64,000 nt of DNA from Liopterus haemorrhoidalis. Taxonomy: Eukaryota; Arthropoda; Insecta; Coleoptera; Dytiscidae. The notes beneath the pieces are model-generated. The model made no database searches, was not told the origin of the DNA, and saw only the letters and a program-made list of their open reading frames with translations. The stretch spans positions 9,834,279 to 9,898,278 of the forward strand of contig OZ020622.1 in assembly GCA_963971575.1 (NCBI GenBank), in the 5' to 3' direction. Made by a program: the position numbers and the translations under genes. This document shows, in pieces, positions 11,849 through 22,801 of this stretch (the stretch's first letter is position 1; each line of letters opens with the position of its first letter).

Positions 11849-12925
11849 TCGGTAAAAATTGTAGCCAAACGGCTAAACCTAGAGAGTTGAAATTTGGCAT
11901 GCTTATATAACTCTTTGACCCGTACATAGGAAAAATACTAAAACATCTAAAAAACATATCCCCCTAAAAATATAAACAAATATGTGCTCATCGAAAAAAA
12001 AAATATTGTTTTAAAATTCTGAGTAGGGTATCAAATGAAAGCCCTTGGTACGTGTATTAACAATCAAATTTTAATTTTTGCAAAATAAATTATTTTGAAG
12101 CGATTTTTGCCAAAATTGTGCAAAAAAAAATTTGTCCCACACCTGTAGCCCAGATGGTTTAAACTAAAAATCTGAAAAAATTCTAAGTAATGTACATTGG
12201 TGTGAACCGGAATAGTACAACAGGAATTTTTGATCAGATTATGTTTTTGGAACAAAAAGCATTTTTTGTGTTTTTTTGCTAATAATGTTATAGTTATATA
12301 GTTATATAGACGCTAAACAGTAACGTGTTTCTTGGTGCAGTGGCTAAGATACTTGCATTCTGCCCGAGAATTTGAGTTCGAATCCTACGAGAGGAGACAA
12401 TATTATTTTTTATTTTTTTTTTGCATTTTTATATTGGTTAAATTATTATTTCAAAATTCTAGTTATATTTTGGCAATTGTTGCATTTAATTTTTAAAAGC
12501 GTAAATTTAATAACCAGTGAAATTATTGAATGTGATATCACACAAACAGTATTTTGGGAAAATTAATGTATTAATTCAAGGCCGAAAGGCATGAATAAAC
12601 TATTATTTATCTATCTACTATTATCTAATAACCAGTGTACAGAATGTACACGAAATCAAAGGGGAGGAGCTATGACTAAAAACAACCAATGGAAGCCATA
12701 GGCGCAATTTTCAAAATCTTAATGAACCTTGATATATAAAAAAGATGCTGCACATCTTTAGAAACTTAAATAATGGTAATAGGCATTCGAATTAAAATTC
12801 ATAAAAAAATATTTTGACATAAAATTTGTTTTGGCATCCCAAATAATCATCATTCACTTACTAAATACCTGCAAAACCCTGAAATGTGTGAAAATTCACA
12901 CTTCACATCAATTTTTTAAAATATA
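11767..12925 (+). mobile_element. Helentron-like repeat copy 3
   Basis: Best example of the family. The 5' end AGGGTTTTGTAGGTATG is followed by CCAAAAAACCC, TGTCG and a (GTCT)n microsatellite (11816-11848), then a conserved unique stretch (GCCAAACGGCTAAACCTAG, TTTGGCATGCTTATA). A tRNA-like module lies at 12326-12396. The 3' end has ATACCTGCAAAACCCT (inverse of the 5' end), the hairpin GTGTGAAAATTCACAC and CTTCACATCAATTTTTT. Subterminal inverted repeats, an internal microsatellite and a 3' hairpin without target duplication match the layout known for Helentron/DINE-1 elements. No protein is encoded. Confidence 0.75.
12326..12396 (+). ncRNA. tRNA-like cassette in Helentron-like copy 3
   Basis: Box A-like GTGCAGTGGCTAAGAT (12335-12350) and box B-like GAGTTCGAATCC (12374-12385) have tRNA-like spacing. 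They are followed by T-runs from 12405 suitable as a polymerase III terminator. Acceptor and T stems pair poorly. Flanks match the other family copies but the module sequence does not. Confidence 0.5.
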
Positions 12926-14044
12926 AGTCTTTTATTTGCAAAAAAAAAAACAGCAATTACTTTCGCACCAACCTAATAGCTTGTTCTTTTTCTCTAGCTA
13001 GCTTCTAACTAGCTGTTAAGTACGGAACTAGCTGCTTCTAACGTGCTTCTAACTAGCTGTTAAGTCGGGTGGTCCATAGCTTCTCGGGCGTAGGTATGGC
13101 TAGAACCTCAACTCAGCCAGAAATAAGCAGTTGACTTCGGTCAAATATCAATACAGTGAATTAAACCCTGCAGTGGTCCCAGACGGAGACACTGACCAGG
13201 TTCCTGCTCTAAGGAGTACGAAATAAGCGAATGGACTGTATTGCACATAATCTTACGCGATTGCAGAATGTTGGATATGGGATGGAAGATATATTGGTTA
13301 ATATAGATTGAAAATTTGGTAGACAGACATGTTTTAGAAGTACATGGCATTTATTTTGGTCTCCGACGAAGAGTTATGATGTTATTGACATAAAACAGCA
13401 ACGAAATAGTTGAATTTTCAAAAATCACGTATTACTTAAAAACATTACTAGTTAAAGGTTTTCGGATGCAAGAGCTGAATTTGTAGGCAAGAATTTGTAA
13501 ACAAAATTCATCAATTCGGCTCGAAAATCAAAAAAAAAATATTGTTTTTTTCTTAAAAAGTGCTGTAGTCTGGTCTACTCTGGAGTAGGAGAAAATTGTA
13601 CACACAGCCGCGTTGATACGCTTAATAAGTCCACACGGGGTCGTTTACGGTAGCACGAGGCTCTAAAGTAGCCCGATATTGGACCAAACGCTCAGATCAG
13701 ATAGCACCGGTTGTTTATAAAATGTACAAGAAAAATATATAAAACCTAAGAAACCCACCACTTAAATAATAAAAAGGTCGCCCAAAAGAAACACTAGCTG
13801 TTTATGGTGGAATTTAGCCCAAAATTTTTGTGTTGTACCCAATTTTTCTGCCTGGTGCGGCAACAAAGGCAATTGCCTAACGTGTAAAATTCTAAGAGCG
13901 CAATTAAATCAAAATTAAAATATTTTGTATCATCCTTGTTCTTACATATTTAATTTTCTGTTTCAGGTAAGAGGCGCATGACAGATTTCTAGCCTCGGAC
14001 GCATACGTTACTAGTTACGGCTCTGGTATGTTCTTTTAATAATC
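12926..14044. other. unassigned DNA with a short local duplication
   Basis: No gene recognised. A direct repeat TTCTAACTAGCTGTTAAGT occurs twice between about 13003 and 13062. Confidence 0.4.
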
Positions 14045-14052
14045 ACATAGCA

Positions 14053-14421
14053 CAGTGTTTCCCAAAGTGTTGACATCTGTGTACCACTTTTAAAGTTTTC
14101 GTAACGCTCCATTAAGCACCCCCTCCATTAGAAAAAATCGCATTTTTTTTTATTAACAATCTAAAACATTTATTATTTAAATAGTTATAATGGTTATAGT
14201 AATAAACGATATAAAACAAATTATATTATATAATAAAATTAATTATATTTATATTGGTAAATGAGAACGATGGCATTGTTTATGCTGCGACTACAGGACG
14301 ATGCCCCGGCAATCACTGTAAAGCATAAATCAACACTTACTCGTCACTCATTCACACCGTACCCCTTACAAATCCTTCCCGTATCCCCAGGGGTACGCGT
14401 ACCAAACTTTGGGAAACATTG
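14053..14421. mobile_element. short non-autonomous hAT element
   Basis: Begins CAGTGTTTCCCAAAGTGTTG and ends CCAAACTTTGGGAAACATTG, an hAT-type inverted pair. It is flanked by a perfect 8-bp duplication acatagca (14045-14052 and 14422-14429). The 369-bp interior is AT-rich with no coding signal. Confidence 0.9.
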
Positions 14422-14479
14422 ACATAGCATATAAAATGTACAAATACAGTAAATATAATACAAAATAAGAAAGTAGCGT

Positions 14480-14700
14480 GAAGAAATGCCCTCAAAGGGC
14501 ATTACTATGTGTTTGGAAGCTCGTACAGAGTTCGTGGTGATGGATGGTGGAGCGTTAACTGCATATAGGTACGTCAGAGATATTCTTTAAAACCATGTTG
14601 TACCTTTTGCCAGCGTGCTCCCCTGATCTCAAGCCGATTGAACATTATTCCAAAAAACATCGTACTAGAAGATTACCTGAGATATATCAACAATATCTAC
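14480..14700 (+). pseudogene. Tc1-type transposase fragment
   Basis: The plus strand reads EARTEFVVMDGGALTAYRYV, a stop, NHVVPFA and, after a deletion, CSPDLKPIEHYSKKH. The latter is the third catalytic block (SPDLNPIEH in Tc1 transposases, with E as last residue). The sequence between, which should hold the second aspartate, is missing. The N-terminus is absent and no TIRs were found. Confidence 0.65.
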
Positions 14701-15315
14701 CCTACAAGGAAAATTTTTCCCTGTAGGGTGAAAATAATAAGATTTTTATATCTGTTCCATTAAATTTGCCAGTGTGTGTATTTTGAATTTTTATTGCCCT
14801 GGTATGCACTATGATACTATAAAATTTACTGAAATTATTATAAAATTTATAGTTGTATACATTTTAATAATAAATTTTGACTTTATAAAACGATTCCAAG
14901 TCAATTTGTTTTAATATATATAACCAGTTTCGTTAATTTATTTTGGAATGTAATAATACTGAATGTCAATTTGTTAAAAATTCATTTGAAAAATAAATAA
15001 CCATTTCACTGACCCAACCAATTCAACCTTTTATATTTTCAACCACATTTTATTTGCATCAATAATATATTTTACAGTAAAAAATGTTGAATTATAACTG
15101 GAAAAGTTATTTAGTTTTTAAAATAAACAATATGATCAATATTTGTGAAGCTATTTAGTTACAGTTTTTTGGCGTACAGCAATAATGGCTATTTGCGCTA
15201 ATTTTTGTAAATCATTGGATGGTAAAAGAACTTCTAGGGTGAAGAATTTTAAAGTGTTTGGTTGCACATCTATAGATCTCTTCAAGATTTTCTATCAAAA
15301 GGCAGAATAGCTATA
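14701..15315. other. unassigned AT-rich DNA
   Basis: No recognisable feature. Confidence 0.4.
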
Positions 15316-15369
15316 AAGCCAGATTGCGAAAGGATGTGGTGTACAAGAAAAAATAAATTTTTGGACCAA

Positions 15370-15610
15370 GGTGCACTCTTAGGGAAGGGCACACTGCATA
15401 AGAGATAATGCTTATCTCAAATGGGAGTTCTTTAAGGCATGCCGGAAGGTCATTAGCATATATGTTGAATAGCAAATTGATTGATCCTTGAGGTACTCCC
15501 TTGTCATTTGGGAGAGATTCTGATTTGATCTCCTGTTCTTCGTTTGTGTTGATCGATACCACTTTCCTATTCGAAAGATACGATGCGGACCATGTAAGTG
15601 TATTTTATAT
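15370..15610 (-). pseudogene. LINE reverse transcriptase fragment
   Basis: The minus-strand frame reads LTWSASYLSNRKVVSINTN, KGVPQGS (RT motif), LLFNIYANDLPACLKELP, then YAVCPSL in place of the active-site YADD. Only the central RT region remains, and the catalytic aspartates are lost. The clade is uncertain. Confidence 0.72.
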
Positions 15611-15654
15611 AATAATATTCTAGTTATAAAGATGGGCAGTGTTAGGTGCAAATA

Positions 15655-16400
15655 GCCAACGTTGCTGTGTGCTAAATATTTTAATTAACTTTTCAAAAGC
15701 TCTATCCAAATATACCCAATACTATATACATTCCCATTTAAAAAATCAAATGTATCCTTGTTATCCTGTACTTCCGGTTTGTTCCAGAAAATTTAAATAC
15801 TACCATTCGATTCTTTGAGTTACTTTAGTTATCCAAATTTCGCGAAAAATCGTGTTCCCTCTATTTTCTTGCACTCCGAATATTTTAAAAAGTAAATTCA
15901 TATGAAAAATATCAATATTAAGTTGCATTTATATTTTACATAAAATTTTATTTTAGTTATTTAATAAGAAAATCATTCTAATGTAAATTTATCTTAATTT
16001 TATTCTTCAATCTTTATTTAAATAATAATAAATTCAAACATCTTTTCTACTCTTATGAACATTTTATAGCTTTGTCCTTATTTTTTATAACTATATTACA
16101 AATCACGAGTACCAACATAAATTTTTTATAATCAGTCTAACCAAATTTCAAGTATATACTTTGCTAAATGTTCTTTTATAATACATTCTTCATAATTTAA
16201 AGATTTTTTTGCATCCTTGCTACTTTGAAGATAGTTAAGACAGTCTTTATATTTGATAATAAATTACTTTTTTCCACTTTACCTTGAAAATATATTTTTT
16301 TATGTTCATACACCGTGAGATTTTATATAATAGACAGTTTATTATTTGAATTTTAAAGAAAAATATAATTTACAAGTAAACATCTCTGATACAAATCAAT
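15655..16400. other. unassigned AT-rich DNA
   Basis: No recognisable feature. Confidence 0.4.
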
Positions 16401-16402
16401 GT

Positions 16403-16403
16403 T

Positions 16404-16470
<67 letters not shown>

Positions 16471-16500
16471 TTCTCTTTTCTTTCTCTTTTTCTCTCTCTT
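16403..16500. repeat. (CT)n microsatellite
   Basis: Almost pure CT dinucleotide run to about 16469, then an interrupted TTTCTCT tail. Overlapping reading frames of Leu-Ser repeats are artefacts. Confidence 0.97.
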
Positions 16501-16562
16501 TCTTTGGGTATTGTCAGTTGGGTACCGTTTTGGCCTCAGCCTCTCCGTCTTGCTCTGTTAAG

Positions 16563-17262
16563 TCATCAAGCCCTGTTTATCATCAACCCTTGATCATCAA
16601 CAAGCCTTGTTCATCATCAAGCTTTGTTCATCGTTAAGCCTTGCTCATCATCAAGCCTTGTTCATCATCAAGCTTTGTTCATCATCAAGCTTTGTTCATT
16701 ATTAAGCCTTGCTCATCATCAACCTTGTTCATCATCAAGCCTTGTTCATCAAGCCTTGTTAATCATCAAGCCTTGTTCATCATCAAGCTTTGTTCATCAT
16801 CAAGCTTTGATCATTATTAAGCCTTGCTCATCATCAAACCTTGTTCATCATCAAGCCTTGTTCATCAAGCCTTGTTAATCATCAAGCCTTGTTCATCATC
16901 AAGCTTTGTTCATCGTTAAGCCTTGCTCATCATCAAGCCTTGTTTATCATCAAGCTTTGTTCATCATCAAGCTTTGTTCATTATTAAGCCTTGCTCATCA
17001 TCAACCTTGTTAATCATCAAGCCTTGTTCATCATCAAGCTTTGTTCATCATCAAGCTTTGTTCATCGTTAAGCCTTGCTCATCATCAAGCCTTGTTCATC
17101 ATCAAGCTTTGTTCATCATCAAGCTTTGTTCATTATTAAGCCTTGCTCATCATCAAACCTTGTTCATCATCAAGCCTTGTTCATCAAGCCTTGTTAATCA
17201 TCAAGCCTTGTTCATCATCAAGCTTTGTTCATTATTAAGCCTTTTTCATCATCAGATGATGC
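16563..17262. repeat. 15-16 bp minisatellite
   Basis: About 45 tandem variants of TTGTTCATCATCAAGC, with TT/CC, GTTAAG and ATTATTAAG variants arranged in higher-order blocks. Long open frames at 16624-16878 and 16923-17276 translate to monotonous HHQALFIIKPCSS repeats and are products of the tandem array. Confidence 0.95.
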
Positions 17263-18535
17263 TGGAGTGCCAATAAAACTTTTCCGTTTAACTAATTTAT
17301 GTGCCATTAACAGCAACTCTGACTTACTGATTCCAATAATGACTGAGTTTATGGTTCTGTTAACTGTAGTTACCAGGAACGTAATAATTATTTAAAATAA
17401 ACGTGTTTTCTTATATGCTATTTAGAATGAACTGTATATACTCACATGATATTCCTTTTTTATCAGGCTTAGGACTGGCTATATTTGAATTATAAATATA
17501 GGCATGTTTAAAAATCGTTTTGTTTTAATGTCTAAACAAACCCCCCCTTGCTTAATTCCCAAATCATACTCATCACTCTAGGTTAGATTAGATTAGGTTA
17601 AAAGACAAATATATAAATAATCGTAGCTGGCAATGGGTAAATCTGAAAGCTAATTTCATCACAAATAATTGTCCAAATAATATTAGAAAACATTTTTACT
17701 CAAATAAATTCTATTAAAAAAATATTCAAACATTAAAAAAAAAATATATGCACGTCAAATTAATATATCTTAATTCTTATCTCTTATAAAATTTTAATGA
17801 GCCACAGTTATCCACTTATGTAATGTGATTGATACGTATTACACTTCAAATTGGTTGTAAGTTGTATTTCAGTAGATGACTATATGTAGTATCAGTTCGA
17901 TTTGTTTGAATTACGGAGAATTAAATCTAACACTAGAAAAATCAATAAAAATATTGTTGCAGGCTTCTAAAAATGAAAAATTAAAAACGAACTAATTTCC
18001 TAGAAAAACTGTTTTTGTCCGGGTTTTAGTTATATCTATTCAATTTAAATTTAAAATTCCCTTAGTGCCTCTTATATTCTGTTTACAGCTACGAGTCTTA
18101 AGATTACCGCCATAAATCAATTACCGCATTATTAAGCTTCTTAACAATAGTGGCCATTTCATTTTGGAAATACTATACTACAGTTTTTATTTTGGTTTTG
18201 AGAGCTCCTTGTTCTAAACTCTGACAGTGTTGACCGACGCCAGGTGTTCTTGAATTATCCTCTTTTCCTGCTGCTTGAATGTTACTGCATATTTTTTATA
18301 CAACGCTAGTTAGGAACCTCTGATACGGACCATTGTTTGAGAAATTCTGGTTAATACAAATCAACAAACCTAGATTTAATCTTATAGCTCGTGCTTTGGG
18401 AATATGTTTCCGAACTCAGAGCCAAGGGAGAAATATATTTAATTAATTTGATTTGTCAAAATGACCAACTGAGAAAGTAAAAATATCAAATTTGTGGAAT
18501 TAAATAAATATTTCCATTGCTCTCCCGTGGAATAT
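17263..18535. other. unassigned DNA
   Basis: About 1.3 kb with no recognised gene or repeat. A short GGTTAGATTAGATTAGGTTA stretch occurs near 17580. Confidence 0.4.
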
Positions 18536-18539
18536 AATG

Positions 18540-18770
18540 CCTCTACAGTACGTTACTTTCGAACTCTTTTATTTGGTAAAGTACTTCTTTCCGACCACGT
18601 CTTACCAATGTCTGCAATTATTTTGCAATGATCCTTTCCATGTGGTTTTTGGACGTTCACTTGGTCGACTTCCTTGCAGATTCCAATCCAAAGCTATCCC
18701 TTTTATGTTGTTAATAGGTTATCTCAGAATATGTCTATTCCGTTTTCACGCGTTCTTACTTCCAAATCAA
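18540..18770 (-). pseudogene. LINE 3' coding end
   Basis: The minus strand reads ALDWNLQGSRPSERPKTTWK-like sequence (with frameshift) and KYFTKWKSS, matching the C-terminal tail of the LINE at 10890-11170. It has several stops and is a short 3' remnant. Confidence 0.65.
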
Positions 18771-18846
18771 CATGCCATTATCCACTTACACACGCCTGCG
18801 TGTTACATTTTACACAGCGTGCAATATGAGTGGCTATAGTCTATTT

Positions 18847-18955
18847 CAGCGGTTATTAACCTTTTTATACTCGGGACCCCCCAACTAGCCTTAAATATTT
18901 TATGGACCCTCCAAGAAAATTTTTGAAATAAAAATTTAAATGTTCTTAATAATTT
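18847..18955 (+). mobile_element. hAT-like left end, truncated
   Basis: CAGCGGTTATTAACCTTTTT followed by ATACTCGGGACCCC resembles the terminal repeat of many hAT elements. No partner end was found before the adjoining Tc1/mariner relic. Confidence 0.5.
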
Positions 18956-19004
18956 ATTGTTTAATAATTAAGTTTAAATTTAAAAACTGGTAAAAATAAA
19001 AAAA

Positions 19005-19834
19005 AAACTTTTAATTTCAAGAAGTTGTCTAACATCTCCACATAACGCTCTGAATTCACTGTAACTGCACGCCCCCTTTCGTCTTCAAAAAAGTAAGGGC
19101 CGATAATTCCTCGCGCCGACATCGCAGCCCATGTGGTCACTTTAGGCGAATGTAGGGGTTTCTGATGTTTGCGTTTCGAATTCGTTGCACTCCAGTAGCG
19201 GCAGTTCTGCTTATTTACGTGGCCATTAAGATGAAAATGAGCTTCATCCGAAAACAAAATGTTGGTAAACGTTGAAAATCGCTCAATCACCTGATTTACC
19301 AAATTAAGCCTCTGACTGGCATCTTGGGGCTTTAATTCTTGCACCAATTGAATTTTGTAGGGGTGCAGCTTTAGGTATTTGTGCATAATGCGATGTAATG
19401 ATGATCTATGCACATTTAAAGCACTTGCGCGTTTCCGAATTGAAAGGTTCGGGTCGTCACGAACAGACTGATTAACATTCTCCACGTTTTCTACCGTTCT
19501 TGATGACCTAGGTCGCCCGGATTTTGATTTATCCAGCGTTGTACCAGTCTCTTCAAACTTTTTAACCCAATGTCGATTGAGAGGAATGCTTGGCGCATCA
19601 TTTAAGTGGAGAAAACCTCGAATACTGCAGAATTTTCTACGCGCTACAGTCGCCGAATCACCGTTATTGTAAAACTCTCGCACGCATAACGCGCGGTCTG
19701 CTCCCGAGAAACGCTCCATAGCGACTGAATTCCCAAGAGCCAGGCTACCGATTGACATAACCCCCGCGCCCCTCGGATACGTTGCGTTCACGCAGTAAGC
19801 TAAATAAATATAAAATTTCTTTTGAGACACCATG
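19005..19834 (-). pseudogene. Tc1/mariner-like transposase, 3'-truncated (copy 1)
   Basis: The 5' terminal repeat (plus strand AAATTTCTTTTGAGACACC, ending 19834 beside TA) matches the element at 47559. On the minus strand, with ATG at 19758 or 19719, an uninterrupted frame runs through an N-terminal helix-turn-helix (ALCVREFYNNGDSATVARRK), a GRPRSSRTVENV linker, a second HTH-like region (SIRKRASALNVHRSSLHRIM) and the first catalytic block ILFSDEAHFHLNG. It continues to YFFEDERGRAVTVNSERYVEM. The frame ends in A-rich DNA at about 19005, so the second and third catalytic residues are missing. The best-preserved transposase frame in the window, but catalytically incomplete. Confidence 0.85.
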
Positions 19835-19836
19835 TA

Positions 19837-20368
19837 TATTAATAATTTTACCCGCACTTTGTCTCAGTAATTTAATTAACTGTTCAAGTAATCAAATGAG
19901 AACATTGTCATCATGTAACATTAAATTACAGTTGTATTAATTTGTAAAACTGAAACACTACTTGTTGGAAGTACCCGTATTCCTGACTAAGTTGCAATAT
20001 TATATTTTACCGTAGGTATAGTTATGAGGAAACTTACTTTATAAGCTTGTAAGAGGACAAAGAACATGTTAATATAAGAAAATCCTTTCTCGAAAATACA
20101 ACACAGAGGCGGCTACTGTTTTTGTACCACTCAGAGTTAAACGGTACATTAAAAAATAATGTTAAACTTAAATTAATAATGTGTTTGATGAATATCATAC
20201 GCGCTATAACAGAAATGATTCTCTTATAGCGGTTACGAGTAAACAATAAAGAGGCGGTATCAAACCACCTTTTTTGTCAAAAACTTGATGTGTGAGCAAG
20301 TTGGGAAAAAAATTGGGTAAGGAATCGAATGGCAGTAATGAAATTTTCAGGTAAAATCCGGGTACAGG
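19837..20368. other. unassigned AT-rich DNA
   Basis: No recognisable feature between the transposon end and the second solo LTR. Confidence 0.4.
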
Positions 20369-20372
20369 ATAT

Positions 20373-20900
20373 TGTCACATAGGTAATCTTAGGTCAGGAT
20401 TACGACATCTAGACATTGTCACGGTCAGCTGTCTTATTAAAAAACTATTTGTCAGCGTCTGACGTATGTGACCTGATTACGAAATGCATACACCGCATTT
20501 TCGTCATGACTAATGAATATTGGAACTGGGTCAAATCTTCGGTACAAAATAGAGAGATATCGAGAGTATTGAGGCAGAGGAACGTAGCCAACTCCTCTAG
20601 ACGTACTAGTCCACACGGTGACGACCAAGACACCGACGCCAAATACTTGTACCGCTGGTGAAGCCAAGCAAGCAGTCACTATGTGAGTGGAAGAAGACTT
20701 CTCCAGGCTCCTCGACTCCCGGATGGGTAGCCCCCGCCTCGGAGATAGGTCCAAGCCGATCTTGGCCAACACTGGATGGACCGAAGACTTCCTCAACTCC
20801 ATGGACAAATTCAAACCATATATTGTAAATGTGATATATATTTAATAAATTGTATTGTTGAAACCAGGAGTTGACTTTCAATCAAACCACCCACGTGAAA
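20373..20900 (+). mobile_element. solo LTR, copy 2
   Basis: A 528-bp relative of 9480-10015. It starts TGTCACATAGGTAATC, ends CCCACGTGAAA and is flanked by atat (20369-20372, 20901-20904). Short reading frames on both strands lie in the LTR and are shadows. The TATA box is mutated and no internal retroelement sequence adjoins. Confidence 0.82.
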
Positions 20901-20984
20901 ATATCAAGGACAATTTGGATATTTTAATGTTAAAATATGTGGTGTTCAGTGTTAATCTTTTTTTAATACAATTCCAGATGTATT

Positions 20985-21450
20985 TACTGGTTTTATGCAT
21001 TTTTTCTCAGCCAATAATCCGGAAATCGTTCTGCTGGATTTCGATTCAAAACATTTTTGTCATCGAATTAATCTGTCCAGCTGAGAATAGCATCACTCTC
21101 AAAGAGGACGATAAGAGAACCAATACCTGGACCTCTTGTCTGAGCTAAGAAAGATGTACCTGGGTTATTCTGTGAATCTCGTAGTCCAGATTTTGGGTGT
21201 ATTGGGTGGCTTTGAAACTGCTTTCAAGAAGGAAATCAAAATCATTCTCGTCTGCAGACCATCTTCTACTTCTCTGGTCTGTATAATTCAAAAAGTAGTT
21301 CTGCTCGGATCGCTTCGCATTGTGGGAGTGGATTTGGTGGGAGACCATCGGTCGCATATCGTCAGTGTTTGCGATGCGGCCGATTGCTGGGATAAAGCTC
21401 CCTCGATCTTCTCTATGGAGGTGAGCGTCTCTTCTGTGCCAAAAACTTTA
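20985..21450 (+). pseudogene. LINE C-terminal (endonuclease-like) fragment
   Basis: Frames at 20855-21148 and 21136-21453 overlap across a frameshift near 21140. Together they read IFVIELICPAENSITLKEDD then LSELRKMYLGYSVNLVV and LGVLGGFETAFKKEIKII. The block with CPAENS, KRTNT..LSELR and a G-V-LGG motif matches the C-terminus of the retroelement fragment at 42622-42861 (minus). It is the tail of a long LINE polyprotein; R2-like is a guess. It abuts the histone H1 fragment at about 21450. Confidence 0.65.
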
Positions 21451-21795
21451 TAGGCACAAGGCAGCCGGGGCCTTCCTCTTCGCGGCGGCGGCCTTCTTTG
21501 GTTTAGCCGTCTTCTTAGGAGACGCCTCCTTTGTCTGGCCGGCGCCGGAATCGTCAGTGGACCTCGTCGACTTGGCGGCCGTCTTTGAGTCGGTGGTTTT
21601 CTTAGCCTTCTTCTCGGCGGAATCAGCCTTCTTGCCGGAACCGGCGGTGCCAGCGACCAACTTGAAAGATCCGGACGCTCCCTTGCCCTTGGTCTGGACC
21701 AGGGTTCCGGAGGCGACGCTGGCCTTTATGTACTTCTTGTTGAACGGCGCCATCTTCTCGGCGTCGATCTTGTATGTGGACTTTTTTGTTTGGCA
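21448..21795 (-). pseudogene. histone H1 fragment, 5'-truncated
   Basis: The minus-strand frame, from before the ATG at 21753, reads [39 protein letters not shown] then KL, the last helix and wing of the winged-helix globular domain of linker histone H1. It is followed by a Lys/Ala/Ser/Pro-rich tail ([32 protein letters not shown]) ending ALCL. The N-terminal tail and first two thirds of the globular domain are missing upstream of about 21795. GC content is far above its surroundings, as expected of histone coding DNA. No 3' histone stem-loop was seen. It abuts a LINE end. Linker histones bind nucleosomal DNA, but this piece lacks most of the fold, so it is called a pseudogene. Confidence 0.85.
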
Positions 21796-21951
21796 ATATT
21801 AGTTACAACATTGGCAATCAAGTCAGACAAATAAATATGGCTTATTAAAATTAAAAAAAAAAATACAATTAGAAATTTCCTCGTCAATAATAAATTAGAA
21901 AAGATTGATCCTCGGTAAAAAAGTGGTATTTTTATGGTAAAATGTAAAGAT

Positions 21952-22801
21952 TGTGGCAGCTTACAAATTGACCTAGTAGTTTGTTGACAGTGAGCGTTTA
22001 AAACACAAGTTTGTGAAAAAATGGATATTACTCGTGAAAGTTTTCGTTGGATATTTTTTTTTACGATTTTAGTAAAGGCCTAACTCAACAACAATGCATA
22101 GATTCACTTCGTTTAACTTTTGGTAATGAAGCACCAACAGAATAGACTATTTACAATTGGTTTGCAGAATTTCGTCGTAGTCGAGCGTCCGTCAATAATG
22201 AATCTCGTGAAGGACGACCAAAATCGTTTATGATCCGAAGCTCAAAAAAAGGCTTGTGTCGATTGGTGTAAGGGAATGCTAAAAAAATTCAACCCAGGCA
22301 CTGCAAAATCCGTATACAACATCATTACTAGTGACGAAATTTGAATTTATTCATATGATCCAGAAACTAAGCAACAATCCACTGTTTGGGTCTTCCAAGA
22401 TGAATCTAAACTCTCAAAAGTTGTTCGTTCACAAAGCACTTCCAAGAAAATAATTGTTTGTTACTTCGATTGTACTGGACATGTCGCAACCATTCCTTTA
22501 GAAGGTCAGAGAGCAGTTAAAGCTGGATGGTGTACAACAATTTGTTTGCCAGAAGTCATCGACAAAATCAGGAAAAACAACCAAAAACAATCATTCTTCA
22601 TCATGACAATGCAAGCTCCGATGCAGCTCGTCAAACAATTGATTATTTGAAAGAGAAAACATTGAATTAATGACTCATTGCCCGTATTCACCTGAGATAT
22701 CCCATAACGACCTTTTTTTGTTCCCCAATGTCAAACAAAAAATGCGTGGACAGGGATTTTCTTCACCGCAAGAGCTGAAGAAGCCTTCGAAAACCATGTT
22801 T
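21952..22801 (+). pseudogene. mariner relic C
   Basis: Starts within the 5' leader (GGCAGCTTACAAATTGACC); the TIR is missing. ATG at 22021 begins MDITRESFRW, soon frameshifted. The first catalytic block is retained as SDE before a stop; then come KQQSTVWVFQDE, CTGHVATIPLEGQRAV, ICLPEVIDKIRKNNQK and, in a shifted frame, ILHHDNASSD with the second aspartate. The end is truncated in the MRGQ/FSSPQE region at about 22801. Same family as copies A, B and D. Confidence 0.82.

Noticed and set aside
16563..17262. CRISPR-like regular repeat array
   Set aside because: Units are adjacent with no unique spacers, and the genome is eukaryotic.
16346..17276. Long open frames with repetitive protein (HHQALFIIKPCSS units and Leu-Ser runs)
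   Set aside because: They are translations of a CT microsatellite and a minisatellite; units of 15-16 bp keep frames open by chance.
17580..17605. TTAGG-like telomeric repeat (GGTTAGATTAGATTAGG)
   Set aside because: Only a few irregular units; not a telomeric array.
20416..20881. Several overlapping frames on both strands
   Set aside because: They lie in a solo LTR and are not conserved in the other copy at 9480-10015.
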